DNA of 64,000 nt from Oscillospiraceae bacterium (GCA_015065965.1 SVPH01000013.1:1-64000); one strand, 5' to 3'. Shown: positions 36,700 through 45,680, numbered from the stretch's first letter. The notes: a model not told the origin generated them from the letters alone. A program made the numbers and translations.

Positions 36700-36972
36700 A
36701 TGTATCTTCACCTTGGTATGGATAAAGTTATAACTTTTGATGAAATCATCGGCATTTTTGACCTTGATACATCAACTGTTTCAAAAAGCACAAGAAATTA
36801 CCTTGCCATGGCTGAGAAGGCAGGAATAGTCGAAAATATCTGCTATGATTTGCCTAAATCATTTATAGTATGCCGCGATAAAAACGGAAAAGATAAGGTT
36901 TATATTTCGCAGATTTCATCCGCAACTCTGCTGAAAAGAACAAACTTTGTGGACAGCCTTAATAATGTATAA
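36700..36972 (+). CDS. remB: Extracellular matrix regulator RemB (DUF370, YaaB)
   Basis: 90 aa; 'MYLHLGMDKVITFDEIIGIFDLD' and C-terminal 'VYISQISSATLLKR' define the RemA/RemB family. Same position after recF as Bacillus yaaB; gyrB, which follows there, is missing here and replaced by a terminator and a small HTH gene. Confidence 0.88.
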   Translation: MYLHLGMDKVITFDEIIGIFDLDTSTVSKSTRNYLAMAEKAGIVENICYDLPKSFIVCRDKNGKDKVYISQISSATLLKRTNFVDSLNNV

Positions 36973-36975
36973 AAA

Positions 36976-37004
36976 AATCCGCTTTGTTTTATGCAAGGCG
37001 GATT
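36976..37004 (+). terminator. Terminator after remB
   Basis: AATCCGCTTTG..CAAGGCGGATT, 11-bp stem with one wobble pair. Preceded by an 18-mer (ATGTATAAAAAAATCCGC) that is repeated exactly at 37299. Its sequence read in reverse complement nearly equals the second terminator at 37310. Confidence 0.8.
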
Positions 37005-37016
37005 TATAAATTTTGA

Positions 37017-37063
37017 TGTAAGGGACGGTGACCTCAACGTCCCGTATGCACCGTAAGGTGCAT
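37017..37063. repeat. Dispersed GGGACG/CGTCCC double hairpin
   Basis: GGGACG..CGTCCC followed by TGCACC-GTAA-GGTGCA. The type (TGTAGGG..CGTCCCG) resembles 25710-25739 and the short palindromic repeats common in clostridial genomes. Confidence 0.55.
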
Positions 37064-37095
37064 AATAATTATTGTCAATATAGGGAGTAAAAACT

Positions 37096-37296
37096 ATGAT
37101 TATTTTTGATAAACTCTGGGATACAATGGAATCCAAAGGGGTTTCAACATATCAACTCAGAGAAAGTTGCGGTATAGACAGCAAAACAGTCAGAAGGCTT
37201 AAGGCTAATGAGAATATAGAAACCAAAACCTTAAATAAACTCTGTTCTTTTTTAAACTGCAAACTTGAAGATATTGCTGAATATATTGAAGATTAA
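37096..37296 (+). CDS. Small XRE-family HTH regulator
   Basis: 66 aa, TAGGGAG ribosome site. Whole protein is one Cro/C1-type HTH ('LWDTMESKGVSTYQLRESCGID', 'SKTVRRLKANENIETKTLNKLCSFLNCKLEDI'). DNA-binding repressor typical of mobile DNA or toxin-antitoxin loci, but no partner gene is present. Bracketed by two inverted near-copies of one terminator. Confidence 0.85.
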   Translation: MIIFDKLWDTMESKGVSTYQLRESCGIDSKTVRRLKANENIETKTLNKLCSFLNCKLEDIAEYIED

Positions 37297-37310
37297 ATAT
37301 GTATAAAAAA

Positions 37311-37337
37311 ATCCGCCTTGCATTAAGCAAAGCGGAT
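37311..37337. terminator. Terminator between the HTH gene and the minus-strand genes
   Basis: ATCCGC..GCGGAT stem with CTTG/CAAA extension, then AATTTTTTAAT. Likely bidirectional; inverted near-copy of 36976-37004. Confidence 0.75.
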
Positions 37338-37350
37338 AATTTTTTAATTA

Positions 37351-37785
37351 TCAGTCGTCGCAATCGTCACAGCAGTCATCGCAATCGCAGTCATAGTCGA
37401 TTTCGAATTCAAGAAGTTCGTTGCAGTTGGGGCAATTGATGCTTCCTTCTTCAAGGATATCGCCGTCAACGCAGATAACTTCGCCGCAACTGGGGCATTC
37501 AACATCATAATATTCTTCGTCCTCGTCTTCGTCGCAGCAATCATCGCAGCAGCAATCGTCGAGGTCTTCATAAACATAACCTTCAAGTTCATCAAGATCT
37601 TCGTCAACAGCGTCAAGTTGCTCGCTGAAGAGGTCAAGACCGTCCTCAAGATCGCTTACTGAAAGAGCGATATCATCGAGAACATCAATCATAGCATTGA
37701 TAATTTTTGCTTCGGGCTTGCTCTCATCAAGTGCAAGGCCTTCTGCAAGACCTTTGAGGTATGCAACCTTTTCAGTAATGGTCAT
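37351..37785 (-). CDS. CD1247-like protein with acidic Cys-rich tail
   Basis: 144 aa. N-terminal helical domain (MTITEKVAYLKGLAEGLAL, VLDDIALSVSDLEDGLDLF) as in the CD1247 N-terminal family of clostridia. The rest is strongly acidic: 'DDCCCDDCCDEDEDEEYYD', a zinc ribbon 'VECPSCGEVICVDGD..INCPNCNELLEF', and a final Asp/Cys run (CDCDDCCDDCDD). Metal binding is likely; function unknown. 39 bp downstream of efp on the same strand. Confidence 0.75.
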   Translation of the reverse strand: MTITEKVAYLKGLAEGLALDESKPEAKIINAMIDVLDDIALSVSDLEDGLDLFSEQLDAVDEDLDELEGYVYEDLDDCCCDDCCDEDEDEEYYDVECPSCGEVICVDGDILEEGSINCPNCNELLEFEIDYDCDCDDCCDDCDD

Positions 37786-37824
37786 TTCTTTGTCCTCCGT
37801 AAAATATATTATATTCGTTACCCT

Positions 37825-38382
37825 TTATGCACGGCTGAGATATTCGCCTGTGCGGGTGTCAACAACAATCATTTCACCCTCGTCGATGAACAGGGGAACT
37901 TTAACTTCTGCACCTGTTTCAAGAGTAGCGGGCTTAGTTGCGTTAGTTGCAGTGTTGCCTGCAAAGCCGGGATCAGTCTTTGTTACCTGAAGAGTAACTG
38001 AGTTGGGGGGTTCAACGCCGAAAACGCTGCCTTTGTATGAAAGAACACGGCATGTTTCATTTTCCTTAACGAACTTGAAGTTCTCGGGAAGAGTGTCAGC
38101 GCCGATGGGAACCATATCATAGGTTTCGGGATCCATGAAGTAGTAAAGATCACCGTCTGCATATGAATATTCCATTTCCTTACGCTCAATGTAAGCGGTG
38201 GGGAACTTTTCTGTGGGGTTGAATGTACGCTCAACAACTGCGCCGCCGATAACGTTTCTTATCTTTGTTCTTACGAACGCTGCGCCTTTACCGGGCTTAA
38301 CATGCTGGAATTCGATAATCTGATAGACCTGACCTTCCATTTCGAAGGTTACGCCGTTTCTGAAATCGCCTGCTGATACCAT
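37825..38382 (-). CDS. efp: Elongation factor P
   Basis: 185 aa three-domain EF-P: 'FEMEGQVYQIIEFQHVKPGKGAAF' with the tip residue region at PGKG, OB domains and C-terminal 'PLFIDEGEMIVVDTRTGEYLSRA' signature. Rescues ribosomes at polyproline. AAGGAG upstream of the ATG at 38382. Confidence 0.96.
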   Translation of the reverse strand: MVSAGDFRNGVTFEMEGQVYQIIEFQHVKPGKGAAFVRTKIRNVIGGAVVERTFNPTEKFPTAYIERKEMEYSYADGDLYYFMDPETYDMVPIGADTLPENFKFVKENETCRVLSYKGSVFGVEPPNSVTLQVTKTDPGFAGNTATNATKPATLETGAEVKVPLFIDEGEMIVVDTRTGEYLSRA

Positions 38383-38474
38383 AAAATTATTTCTCCTTAT
38401 TTATATGTTTTCACAGTTATTTTATACTATTCACATATATTTTTCAAGTCTTTTTTATTAATTATCCTTATATA

Positions 38475-39530
38475 TTAAAGAATTATAAGGTTTTTAGGGC
38501 TTTTTGTAAGGTTTTCAAAGCCGTTTTCGGTTATAAAAGCCATATCTTCAATGCGCACACCGAACTCTGATGGCAGATAAATGCCCGGTTCAACCGTAAC
38601 TATATCGCCCGATTTAAGAATATCCTTTGATTTCGGATTAAGAGTCGGCGCTTCGTGGATTTCAATGCCTACTCCGTGACCCGTACCGTGACCGAAAAAG
38701 TTTCCGTAACCTGCGTTTTTGATAACATCTCTTGCGGCGGCATCGGCATCTTTGCAGGTAACGCCTGCTTTCAGAACTTCAAGGCTGTTTTTCTGCGCCT
38801 TAAGAACAGTTTCGTAAACTTCTGCCTGTTTTGATGAAACACTGCCGACTGCAACCGTGCGTGTCATATCGCTGTGATAGCCGTCAATAACCGCGCCATA
38901 GTCCATAGTTATGAAATCGCCTTTTTCAACCTTTTTGTCAGACGGAACGCCGTGGGGCATAGATGAATTTTTACCGCTGACGGCAATGGTTTGAAATGAG
39001 ATATCTTCTGCACCGTTTCTGAGCATGAAAAAGTCAAGAGTCAGCGCAATTTCACGCTCGGTTACGCCTTCTTTGATAAATGTCAGAATATTATCAAATG
39101 CTTTTTCGGCAATTGCCTGAGCAGCAAGAATTTTATTTTTTTCTTCCTCGCATTTTATGCGGCGCAGTGCGCTGATTTCCTTATCCGCTTTGGTGAATAA
39201 ACAGTCACAGCAGCAGATTTTTTTGATTGATTCCGCCTTTGAAACGCTCAGTGAACCTTCAAGGTGGAGTTTTTTTATTGAAAGCAAATCAATGTATTTG
39301 GGCAGTTGCTTTGAAAAATTCTTAAGCAATGCAATCTCAGAGCAGCAGGTGATTTTACTCTTTGCCGCTTCGATGTATCTGCTGTCAATAAGAAAAACGG
39401 ATTCGGTTTTTGTTATCAGAAGATAGCCTGCAGATGAAGGAAAACCTGTAAGATATCGCCTGTTTTCAGGTGAAATTATAAGATAGGTTTCGCCTTTTTT
39501 AAGGCTTGCCTGAAGATTCTGAATATTCAT
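38475..39530 (-). CDS. M24B Xaa-Pro aminopeptidase-like enzyme
   Basis: 351 aa from the ATG at 39530 (AAGGAGAATTTT before it). Creatinase N-domain ('YLIISPENRRYLTGF') and pita-bread domain with metal ligands 'MDYGAVIDGYHSDMTRT', 'GHGTGHGVGIEIHEAP', 'TVEPGIYLPSEFGVRIED'. Cytoplasmic peptidase removing Xaa-Pro ends. 92 bp upstream of efp, a common clostridial pairing. Confidence 0.92.
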   Translation of the reverse strand: MNIQNLQASLKKGETYLIISPENRRYLTGFPSSAGYLLITKTESVFLIDSRYIEAAKSKITCCSEIALLKNFSKQLPKYIDLLSIKKLHLEGSLSVSKAESIKKICCCDCLFTKADKEISALRRIKCEEEKNKILAAQAIAEKAFDNILTFIKEGVTEREIALTLDFFMLRNGAEDISFQTIAVSGKNSSMPHGVPSDKKVEKGDFITMDYGAVIDGYHSDMTRTVAVGSVSSKQAEVYETVLKAQKNSLEVLKAGVTCKDADAAARDVIKNAGYGNFFGHGTGHGVGIEIHEAPTLNPKSKDILKSGDIVTVEPGIYLPSEFGVRIEDMAFITENGFENLTKSPKNLIIL

Positions 39531-39551
39531 AAAATTCTCCTTAAAAAGGGA

Positions 39552-39582
39552 CAATGCCGAATGTGTGCAGCATTCGGCATTG
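39552..39582 (-). terminator. Terminator of the aminopeptidase M18 transcript
   Basis: CAATGCCGAATG/CATTCGGCATTG 12-bp stem; minus strand continues CCCTTTTTAA. The spacer 39583-39766 is AT-rich without a gene and likely carries the M24B promoter. Confidence 0.75.
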
Positions 39583-39766
39583 TTGGGGAAAGAGAAAATA
39601 AAAATGAAAAAAGAAGTTGTCTGAATAATAAGACAAAATTTTGTCTATTTGTATAATATTGCATGATTTCTCCATTTGTGTTGTAGAAATATGAACAAAC
39701 TGTAAACAAATATACAAATTCAGACGATTTTGTATGCTGCACATATTAAATTTTTATTTTAAGTTA

Positions 39767-41167
39767 TTACTGTTCAAGGAATGCTTTGAAACCTTTGTAT
39801 GCCATATAAACATCAAGTTTTGAAACAACCTCAAAAGGAGCATGCATTGAGAGAACGGGAACGCCTACATCAACAACCTCAACGCCGAGATTGGCAACAT
39901 ATTTTGCAACCGTTCCGCCGCCGCCTTCATCAACCTTGCCGAGTTCGCCGGTCTGCCATGCAACGCATTTGCTGTCAAAAATTGTTCTGATTTTTGACAT
40001 GAATTCTGCGTGTGCATCGTTTGTGCTGCTCTTGCCTCTTGAGCCTGTGTATTTTGTAACTACAATGCCTTTGTTTATGAAAGCGGCATTGTTTTTATCG
40101 TGAACCGAAGGATAAGTCGGGTCAAAGCCTGCGTTTACATCGGCTGAAAGGCATTCCGATGCTCTGAGAACATCTCTGCCGCAAAGACCCTGAGTTTTTG
40201 CGATATCGGAAATAAAATGCTTAAGATATGCGGAGTTAAGTCCTGTGTTTCCGTCTGAACCTGTTTCTTCCTTATCGGTGATAACGGTAACGGTTGTGTA
40301 TTTGGGTGCTTTAACCTCAAATGCCGCGATAACCGACGGATAAGCGCAAACTCTGTCGTCATGGCCGTATGAGCCGATCATGCTGCGGTCAAAGCCGATA
40401 TCCGCCGCTTTGAATGCAGGCACCATTTCAAGTTCTGCCGAAAGAAAATCCGCTTCAACAATGCCGTATTTCTCGTTGAGAAGTTTCATGATGTTGAGTT
40501 TAACCATTTCACTGCCCTTATCTTTACCGAAAGGACGGCTGCCGACAAGGATATTGAGGTTTTCGCCGAGAATTGCATCTTCAAGCGGCTTTGCTGCTTG
40601 TTTTTTATCAAGGTGAGGAAGAAGATCGGTTACTACAAACTGAGGATCACCCTCATCTTCACCCAGGCGGACTGTTACGCAACTGCCGTCACGGCGGTAA
40701 ACAACACCGTGAAGTGAAAGGGGAATTGCTGTCCACTGATATTTCTTGATTCCGCCATAGTAATGAGTTTTGAAAAGAGCAAGTTCGGTGTCCTCATAGA
40801 GCGGATTGGGTTTAAGGTCAAGGCGCGGTGAATCAATGTGCGATGCAACGATTTTTGCGCCTTTTTCGAGGCTTTCAGTGCCGAAAGTGCAGAGAATGAG
40901 CGCTTTTGAACGGTTAAGGTAATAAACCTTATCACCTGCTTTGTAGGTTGCTTTTGCATCAAAGGGAACATAACCCTCTTTTTCCGCAAGGTCGGTTACA
41001 TAAGCGGCTGCTTCTCTTTCTGTTTTGCACATATCGAGGAATTTCTTGTAACCCTCACAGAATTCATCTGCTTTGGCAATTTCATCATCGCTGCAGGTAT
41101 ATGATGCGTGGTCGGGAGAATAAAAAAGTTCTTCCTTAAGAATTTCTGCCTGTGTTTTTTCTGACAT
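39767..41167 (-). CDS. M18 family aminopeptidase (aspartyl aminopeptidase type)
   Basis: 466 aa from the second ATG at 41167: AAGGAAGG abuts the first ATG (41176) but sits 9 bases from this one. 'ASHIDSPRLDLKPNPLYED', 'TDKEETGSDGNTG', 'KYTGSRGKSSTNDAHAEF', 'VLSMHAPFEVVSKLD' carry the two-zinc site. Cleaves acidic or neutral N-terminal residues in the cytoplasm. The lytic transglycosylase gene upstream ends inside the start region. Confidence 0.92.
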   Translation of the reverse strand: MSEKTQAEILKEELFYSPDHASYTCSDDEIAKADEFCEGYKKFLDMCKTEREAAAYVTDLAEKEGYVPFDAKATYKAGDKVYYLNRSKALILCTFGTESLEKGAKIVASHIDSPRLDLKPNPLYEDTELALFKTHYYGGIKKYQWTAIPLSLHGVVYRRDGSCVTVRLGEDEGDPQFVVTDLLPHLDKKQAAKPLEDAILGENLNILVGSRPFGKDKGSEMVKLNIMKLLNEKYGIVEADFLSAELEMVPAFKAADIGFDRSMIGSYGHDDRVCAYPSVIAAFEVKAPKYTTVTVITDKEETGSDGNTGLNSAYLKHFISDIAKTQGLCGRDVLRASECLSADVNAGFDPTYPSVHDKNNAAFINKGIVVTKYTGSRGKSSTNDAHAEFMSKIRTIFDSKCVAWQTGELGKVDEGGGGTVAKYVANLGVEVVDVGVPVLSMHAPFEVVSKLDVYMAYKGFKAFLEQ

Positions 41168-41172
41168 TGTAT

Positions 41173-41739
41173 TCATCCTTCCTTATAGAGGTTTGTATAT
41201 ATATTTATTGCTTTATTAACCTTGTTTACATAGTGTGCCGTTTCGGCAACAGGGATATTGTTGAGAGTTTTGCCGTCGGGCGAAATATTGCTGTCCTCAA
41301 GCCATTCGTTAACCCGTCCCCTGCCTGCATGATAGGCAGCAAGAGCGGTGTCTGTGTTTTCAAATTCATCCATCAGATAACCGAGAAAGAATGCGCCGTA
41401 TTTTATTGAAGTTTCAGGGTCAAATAAGGATAAATCCTCACTTTCTTCACCGAGTTTTGTTTTAAGCCAGTCAAAAGTTTCGGGCGTTATCTGGGTCAGA
41501 CCGGCTGCATCGGCATCCGAAACAGCATCCGGATTAAAAGAACTTTCGGTTTTAATGACCGCATAGAGCAGTTCTTTTTCAATGCCGTATTCCTTACTGT
41601 ATTTTTCAACATATTCTGAATATTTTACGGGATAGAGCACTTTCATAATGCTTTTACCCGATACACAGAAAGCAGCAAACAAAACCGCCGCTGAAACAAC
41701 AAATATTAAGATTGTTTTTATTCTGCCTTTAGGTGTCAT
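41173..41739 (-). CDS. SLT-type lytic transglycosylase
   Basis: 188 aa from the ATG at 41739 with GGGAG. N-terminal anchor (TILIFVVSAAVLFAAFCV), then the SLT fold: 'YGIEKELLYAVIKTESSFNPDAVS' with catalytic Glu, 'GLTQITPETFDWL', 'GAFFLGYLMDEF', 'LAAYHAGRGRVNEWL'. Cuts peptidoglycan glycan strands outside the cell. Operon with the Sua5-CoaE gene, 13 bp apart. Confidence 0.9.
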   Translation of the reverse strand: MTPKGRIKTILIFVVSAAVLFAAFCVSGKSIMKVLYPVKYSEYVEKYSKEYGIEKELLYAVIKTESSFNPDAVSDADAAGLTQITPETFDWLKTKLGEESEDLSLFDPETSIKYGAFFLGYLMDEFENTDTALAAYHAGRGRVNEWLEDSNISPDGKTLNNIPVAETAHYVNKVNKAINIYTNLYKEG

Positions 41740-41752
41740 ATTTTCTCCCGAA

Positions 41753-43348
41753 TTAAAAATCTGCAAGTTGTCCGTTTAAATCCAAACCGTTGTTATCTAT
41801 AATTATATCCGCTTTTTCTGTGTAGTATTCCGCAGGCGGCTGAGCACCCATGCGAAGAAGTGCATCTTTTTCTGATAATGAATCACGGTTCATGATTCTT
41901 TCAAGGCGCAGTTTTTCATCGGCAATAACGCTGATATTTTTTTCGCATATCGCAACAAGAGGACTGTCAAATAGCAGAGCAGCATCAATAACTGCTGCCT
42001 TTGCGCCGCATTTTTCGGCAGTATGTATTTCCTCAACGGCAAGCCTTGTGATTTCGGGATGCGTGATTGCGCTGAGAGCGGCGGTGCCATCTTTGGATGC
42101 AAAAGCACGCCTTGCAAGTTCACGGCGGTCAAGAATGCCGTCATTTATAATATCAACGCCGAAACGCTTTGTCAGCAATGCAATAACTTCGGGATTTTCA
42201 ACTGCTTTGCGGGCAAGAATATCGGTGTCAACAATGTGATATCCCTTATTTTTGAGGATATCGGCAACCGTTGTTTTGCCTGAGCCTGTCTGACCCGTAA
42301 GACCGATAACCGGTATGCTGAATTCAAGGTCAATAACTCTGAATGCCGCTGAGCGGAGCAGTCTGTTATACACCGCAAGCCCTACACCGCTTGAAAGCGG
42401 ACAGCGCACAAACGCACTTTCGCAGCCCATTGCATCAACTTCACGCAAGGCGTCAAAAATATGATGTGCCTGCGAAATATCGTCATTTTCTTTGCCGTAC
42501 TCAATATATTTTTCAAAATTTTTGCCTTCGCCCTCAAAGCATACGGCACAAACCGTGCCTTTTTGAGCAAGGACAAATTTTTTGTAGTTTTCAAAACTGC
42601 CTTTTACAATTGTAACCTGAGCAGAAGGAGCATAGTGCTTATACTTCATGCCGGGTGATTCTGCCTTTTCGCCTTCACGCAGTTTTTCAAAAACCGCAGG
42701 CGAAATCTGAATGGAGCCGAGTACATCTTCAAGTTGCTCGGGTGTGATTCCGCCGGGTCTGAGCAGAGTAGGCGGAGTTGTAACAAGGGTAACAACCGTT
42801 GATTCAACGCCTACGGAGCATTCGCCGCCGTCAACAACGGCATCAATCTTTCCGTCAAGGTCCTCAATAACATGGGATGCCTTTGTAGGGCTGGGTTTAC
42901 CCGATGCGTTTGCGCTCGGAGCGGCAAGCGGCAGACCCGATGCCGAGATAATTTTTCTTGCACCATCGTGAGAGGGCATTCGGATTGCAACCGTTTCAAG
43001 CCCTGCGCTGACTTCGTCGGGGATAAGAGCGGATTTTTTCATTATAACCGTCAGCGGACCGGGCCAGTATTTTTCCGCAAGGGCATAAACTCTCGGGTCA
43101 ACGGATTCAACAAGCGGCTCAATTTCACTCAGCGAAGAAACATGAACAATCAGCGGATTATCCTGCGGTCTGCCCTTGGCAATGAATATTTTTTTGACCG
43201 CATCGCCGTCAAGCGCATTTGCCGCAAGGCCGTAGACCGTTTCAGTCGGTATGGCAACAAGACCTCCGTTTTTAAGAATTTCCGCAGCGGTCTTTATTGA
43301 ATTTGTATCCTGTTCTTTAAGATATAGTGTTTTCATGCTGTCACTCAT
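41753..43348 (-). CDS. Sua5/TsaC threonylcarbamoyl-AMP synthase fused to dephospho-CoA kinase
   Basis: 531 aa, two enzymes in one chain. Residues about 10-335 are a YrdC/Sua5 protein ('GGLVAIPTETVYGLAANA', 'KGRPQDNPLIVHV', 'APSANASGKPSPT', 'LLRPGGITPEQL', Sua5 linker 'SPGMKYKHYAPS'). Residues about 345-531 are CoaE with P-loop 'IGLTGQTGSGKTTVADIL', 'VDTDILARKAV' and 'VIDAALLFDS', 'RMGAQPPAEYYTEKADIII'. No stop or frameshift at the junction. The first makes t6A precursor for tRNA, the second the last step of CoA synthesis. The start overlaps the prfA stop; a downstream ATG (43336) is possible. Confidence 0.88.
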   Translation of the reverse strand: MSDSMKTLYLKEQDTNSIKTAAEILKNGGLVAIPTETVYGLAANALDGDAVKKIFIAKGRPQDNPLIVHVSSLSEIEPLVESVDPRVYALAEKYWPGPLTVIMKKSALIPDEVSAGLETVAIRMPSHDGARKIISASGLPLAAPSANASGKPSPTKASHVIEDLDGKIDAVVDGGECSVGVESTVVTLVTTPPTLLRPGGITPEQLEDVLGSIQISPAVFEKLREGEKAESPGMKYKHYAPSAQVTIVKGSFENYKKFVLAQKGTVCAVCFEGEGKNFEKYIEYGKENDDISQAHHIFDALREVDAMGCESAFVRCPLSSGVGLAVYNRLLRSAAFRVIDLEFSIPVIGLTGQTGSGKTTVADILKNKGYHIVDTDILARKAVENPEVIALLTKRFGVDIINDGILDRRELARRAFASKDGTAALSAITHPEITRLAVEEIHTAEKCGAKAAVIDAALLFDSPLVAICEKNISVIADEKLRLERIMNRDSLSEKDALLRMGAQPPAEYYTEKADIIIDNNGLDLNGQLADF

Positions 43349-44408
43349 TTTTTAGTTTTTCCGCTGTATCGGCAGTCACCAAAGCGTCAATAATCTCATC
43401 AAGGTCGCCGTTGAGGATTGCCTCAATGCGGTAAAGGGTGAGATTTATTCTGTGGTCGCTTACTCTGCCCTGCGGATAGTTATATGTGCGTATTCTTTCG
43501 CTTCTGTCACCGGTGCCGACCTGTGCTTTGCGCTCGCCTGCTATTGCATCGTGCTGCTTTTCGCGCTCGGCTTCAAGGATTTTGGAGCGGAGAATTTTCA
43601 TTGCTTTGTCTTTGTTTTTATGCTGGCTGCGCTCATCCTGACATTCAACAACAGTGCCTGTAGGCAAGTGAGTGATGCGGATTGCGCTTTCGGTTTTGTT
43701 AACATGCTGACCGCCTGCGCCGCCTGAGCGGTAGGTGTCAATCTGCAAATCTGCAGGATTTATTTCAACATCAACCTCTTCCGCTTCGGGAAGAACGGCA
43801 ACGGTTACGGTTGAAGTATGGATTCTGCCCTGACTTTCGGTTTCAGGCACACGCTGAACTCTGTGAACGCCGCTTTCAAACTTGAAGCGTGAGTATGCGC
43901 CGTCACCGGAGATGCTGAAACTGATTTCCTTAAAACCGCCGAGTTCTGTGGGATTTGAGTTAAGAATTTCGGCTTTCCAGCCCTTTGTTTCGGCATACAT
44001 TGAATACATTCTGAAAAGCACGCCTGCAAAAAGAGAGGCTTCTTCGCCGCCTGCACCGCCGCGGATTTCAACGATAACGTTTTTATCGTCATTCGGGTCG
44101 CGTGGCAGCAGAAGAATTTTAAGTTCTTCCTGAAAAGTTTTAACATCCTCCCCTGCCTGCTCAAATTCCTCCTGCACCATTTCGCGGAAGTCTTTGTCAA
44201 GCCCGCCTGCATCGAGCATTTCCCTTGCTTCTGTGAGAGTTGCCTGAGCAGATTTGAGTTGACGGTATTTTTCAACAATCGGGGTTAAAACCTTAAGTTC
44301 CTGCATAAAATTTTTATACTGCACCATATCTGACACAACATCGGGGTCGCAGAGTTTTTTATTGATATCTTCAAAGCGTTCTTCAACTTTAATCAGTTTA
44401 TCAAGCAT
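43341..44408 (-). CDS. prfA: Peptide chain release factor 1
   Basis: 355 aa; 'EIRGGAGGEEASLFAGVL', GGQ loop 'YRSGGAGGQHVNKTESAIRITH', 'GDRSERIRTYNYPQGRVSDHRI'. Length and lack of the prfB frameshift favour RF1. No prmC follows; the fused Sua5-CoaE gene takes that place. 3 bp after DUF951. Confidence 0.95.
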   Translation of the reverse strand: MLDKLIKVEERFEDINKKLCDPDVVSDMVQYKNFMQELKVLTPIVEKYRQLKSAQATLTEAREMLDAGGLDKDFREMVQEEFEQAGEDVKTFQEELKILLLPRDPNDDKNVIVEIRGGAGGEEASLFAGVLFRMYSMYAETKGWKAEILNSNPTELGGFKEISFSISGDGAYSRFKFESGVHRVQRVPETESQGRIHTSTVTVAVLPEAEEVDVEINPADLQIDTYRSGGAGGQHVNKTESAIRITHLPTGTVVECQDERSQHKNKDKAMKILRSKILEAEREKQHDAIAGERKAQVGTGDRSERIRTYNYPQGRVSDHRINLTLYRIEAILNGDLDEIIDALVTADTAEKLKNE

Positions 44409-44411
44409 GGA

Positions 44412-44600
44412 TTACTCCTCTTCGTCACGGATGATTTTTTTGATGTTTTTTTCAACTTTAACTCTTTCGAGCATAACTTCTCTGCCGCACTGAAGGCATT
44501 TTATGCGGAAATCCGCACCGATGCGCAGAACAGCAAATTTATCGCAGCCGCAAGGATGCTTTTTTTTCATCAGCAGGGTATCGCCCAGTCTTACATCCAT
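44412..44600 (-). CDS. DUF951 small zinc-binding protein
   Basis: 62 aa: 'MDVRLGDTLLMKKKHPCGCDKF', 'KCLQCGREVMLERVKVEKNIKKI'. Four Cys arranged for one zinc. Conserved in Firmicutes, often near parB or prfA; role unknown. Confidence 0.88.
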   Translation of the reverse strand: MDVRLGDTLLMKKKHPCGCDKFAVLRIGADFRIKCLQCGREVMLERVKVEKNIKKIIRDEEE

Positions 44601-44756
44601 AAATATCTCTCCGTTAAAAATATATTTACATTATAATATAACATAAAAAATACGGAAAGTATATGCCGAGTGTAAAATTTTTTGGAATTTTATTGAAATT
44701 TAAGCCATATATTTGATTGACGATAATAAAGCCGAAAGGCGGAACGGTGGTCAGAA

Positions 44757-45677
44757 ATGAGAACATTCAAACCAGAAGGTCAGATTATAACAACTGAAGA
44801 AAACAAGAGATATCTTTCAAGTCCGTTTGCTTTGCGTGATGCCTTTTATGGCGAGGCAGTGCTTGAAGGAAGAGTTATCCGCTGCGACAGCGAGCATAAC
44901 CTGCATGTTGATTTGGGCAGTATGAGGGGAATTATACCCAGAACAGAGGGCGCAATAGGCATTGAAGAGGGAACGGTGAGGGATATTGCCCTTATTTCAA
45001 GGGTCAACAAACCCGTTGCTTTTATTATAAGCGGATTCCGCACGGAGAACGGCGAAAATGTTGCGATTCTCAGCCGCCGCAGGGTTCAGGCGGAATGCAT
45101 GAGAGATTATATTTCACGCCTTAAATCGGGTGATGTTATCCCTGCAACGGTTACACATATCGAGGGCTTCGGAGTATTCTGCGATATCGGCGCAGGCATA
45201 AGTGCGCTCATGCCGATAGACAGTATTTCCGTTTCAAGAATACCGCACCCGAGCGCAAGGTTTGCGGCAGGACAGAATATTTTTGCCGTTGTAAAAAGTA
45301 TTGACGAGAGCGGCAGAATTACGCTCAGCCACAAGGAACTGCTCGGTACATGGGAGGAAAACGCCGCAATGTTTTCAATCGGAGAAACCGTGCCGGGAAT
45401 AGTGCGTTCGGTTGAAAAATACGGAATTTTCGTTGAACTTTCACCGAACCTTGCAGGGCTTGCCGAATTCTCCGAAGGTGTTGAGGCAGGCAGCCATGCA
45501 GGGGTTTATATCAAAAGCATTATCCCCTCAAAAATGAAGATAAAACTGATAATTGTTGATTGCTTCGATGCCGATTACCCTGTTGCTGCGCCGAAATATT
45601 TCATAAACAGCGGCCACATTGATACATGGACCTATTCCCCTGCCGAAAGCCCGAAGATAATTGAATCGAGTTTTTGA
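44757..45677 (+). CDS. S1-domain RNA-binding protein
   Basis: 306 aa. Three S1-like OB repeats: about 37-105 (degenerate, 'LHVDLGSMRGIIPRTE'), 125-190 ('GDVIPATVTHIEGFGVFCDIGAGISALMPI') and 205-270 ('GETVPGIVRSVEKYGIFVELSPNLAGLAEF'). Resembles the clostridial ribosomal-protein-S1-like group, shorter than true S1. Diverges from DUF951. Confidence 0.85.
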   Translation: MRTFKPEGQIITTEENKRYLSSPFALRDAFYGEAVLEGRVIRCDSEHNLHVDLGSMRGIIPRTEGAIGIEEGTVRDIALISRVNKPVAFIISGFRTENGENVAILSRRRVQAECMRDYISRLKSGDVIPATVTHIEGFGVFCDIGAGISALMPIDSISVSRIPHPSARFAAGQNIFAVVKSIDESGRITLSHKELLGTWEENAAMFSIGETVPGIVRSVEKYGIFVELSPNLAGLAEFSEGVEAGSHAGVYIKSIIPSKMKIKLIIVDCFDADYPVAAPKYFINSGHIDTWTYSPAESPKIIESSF

Positions 45678-45680
45678 AAA

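Noticed and set aside
37344-37649. 101-aa minus-strand ORF opposite frame in the Asp/Cys gene
   Set aside because: Alternate-frame shadow of the GAC/GAT/TGC-rich gene at 37351-37785.
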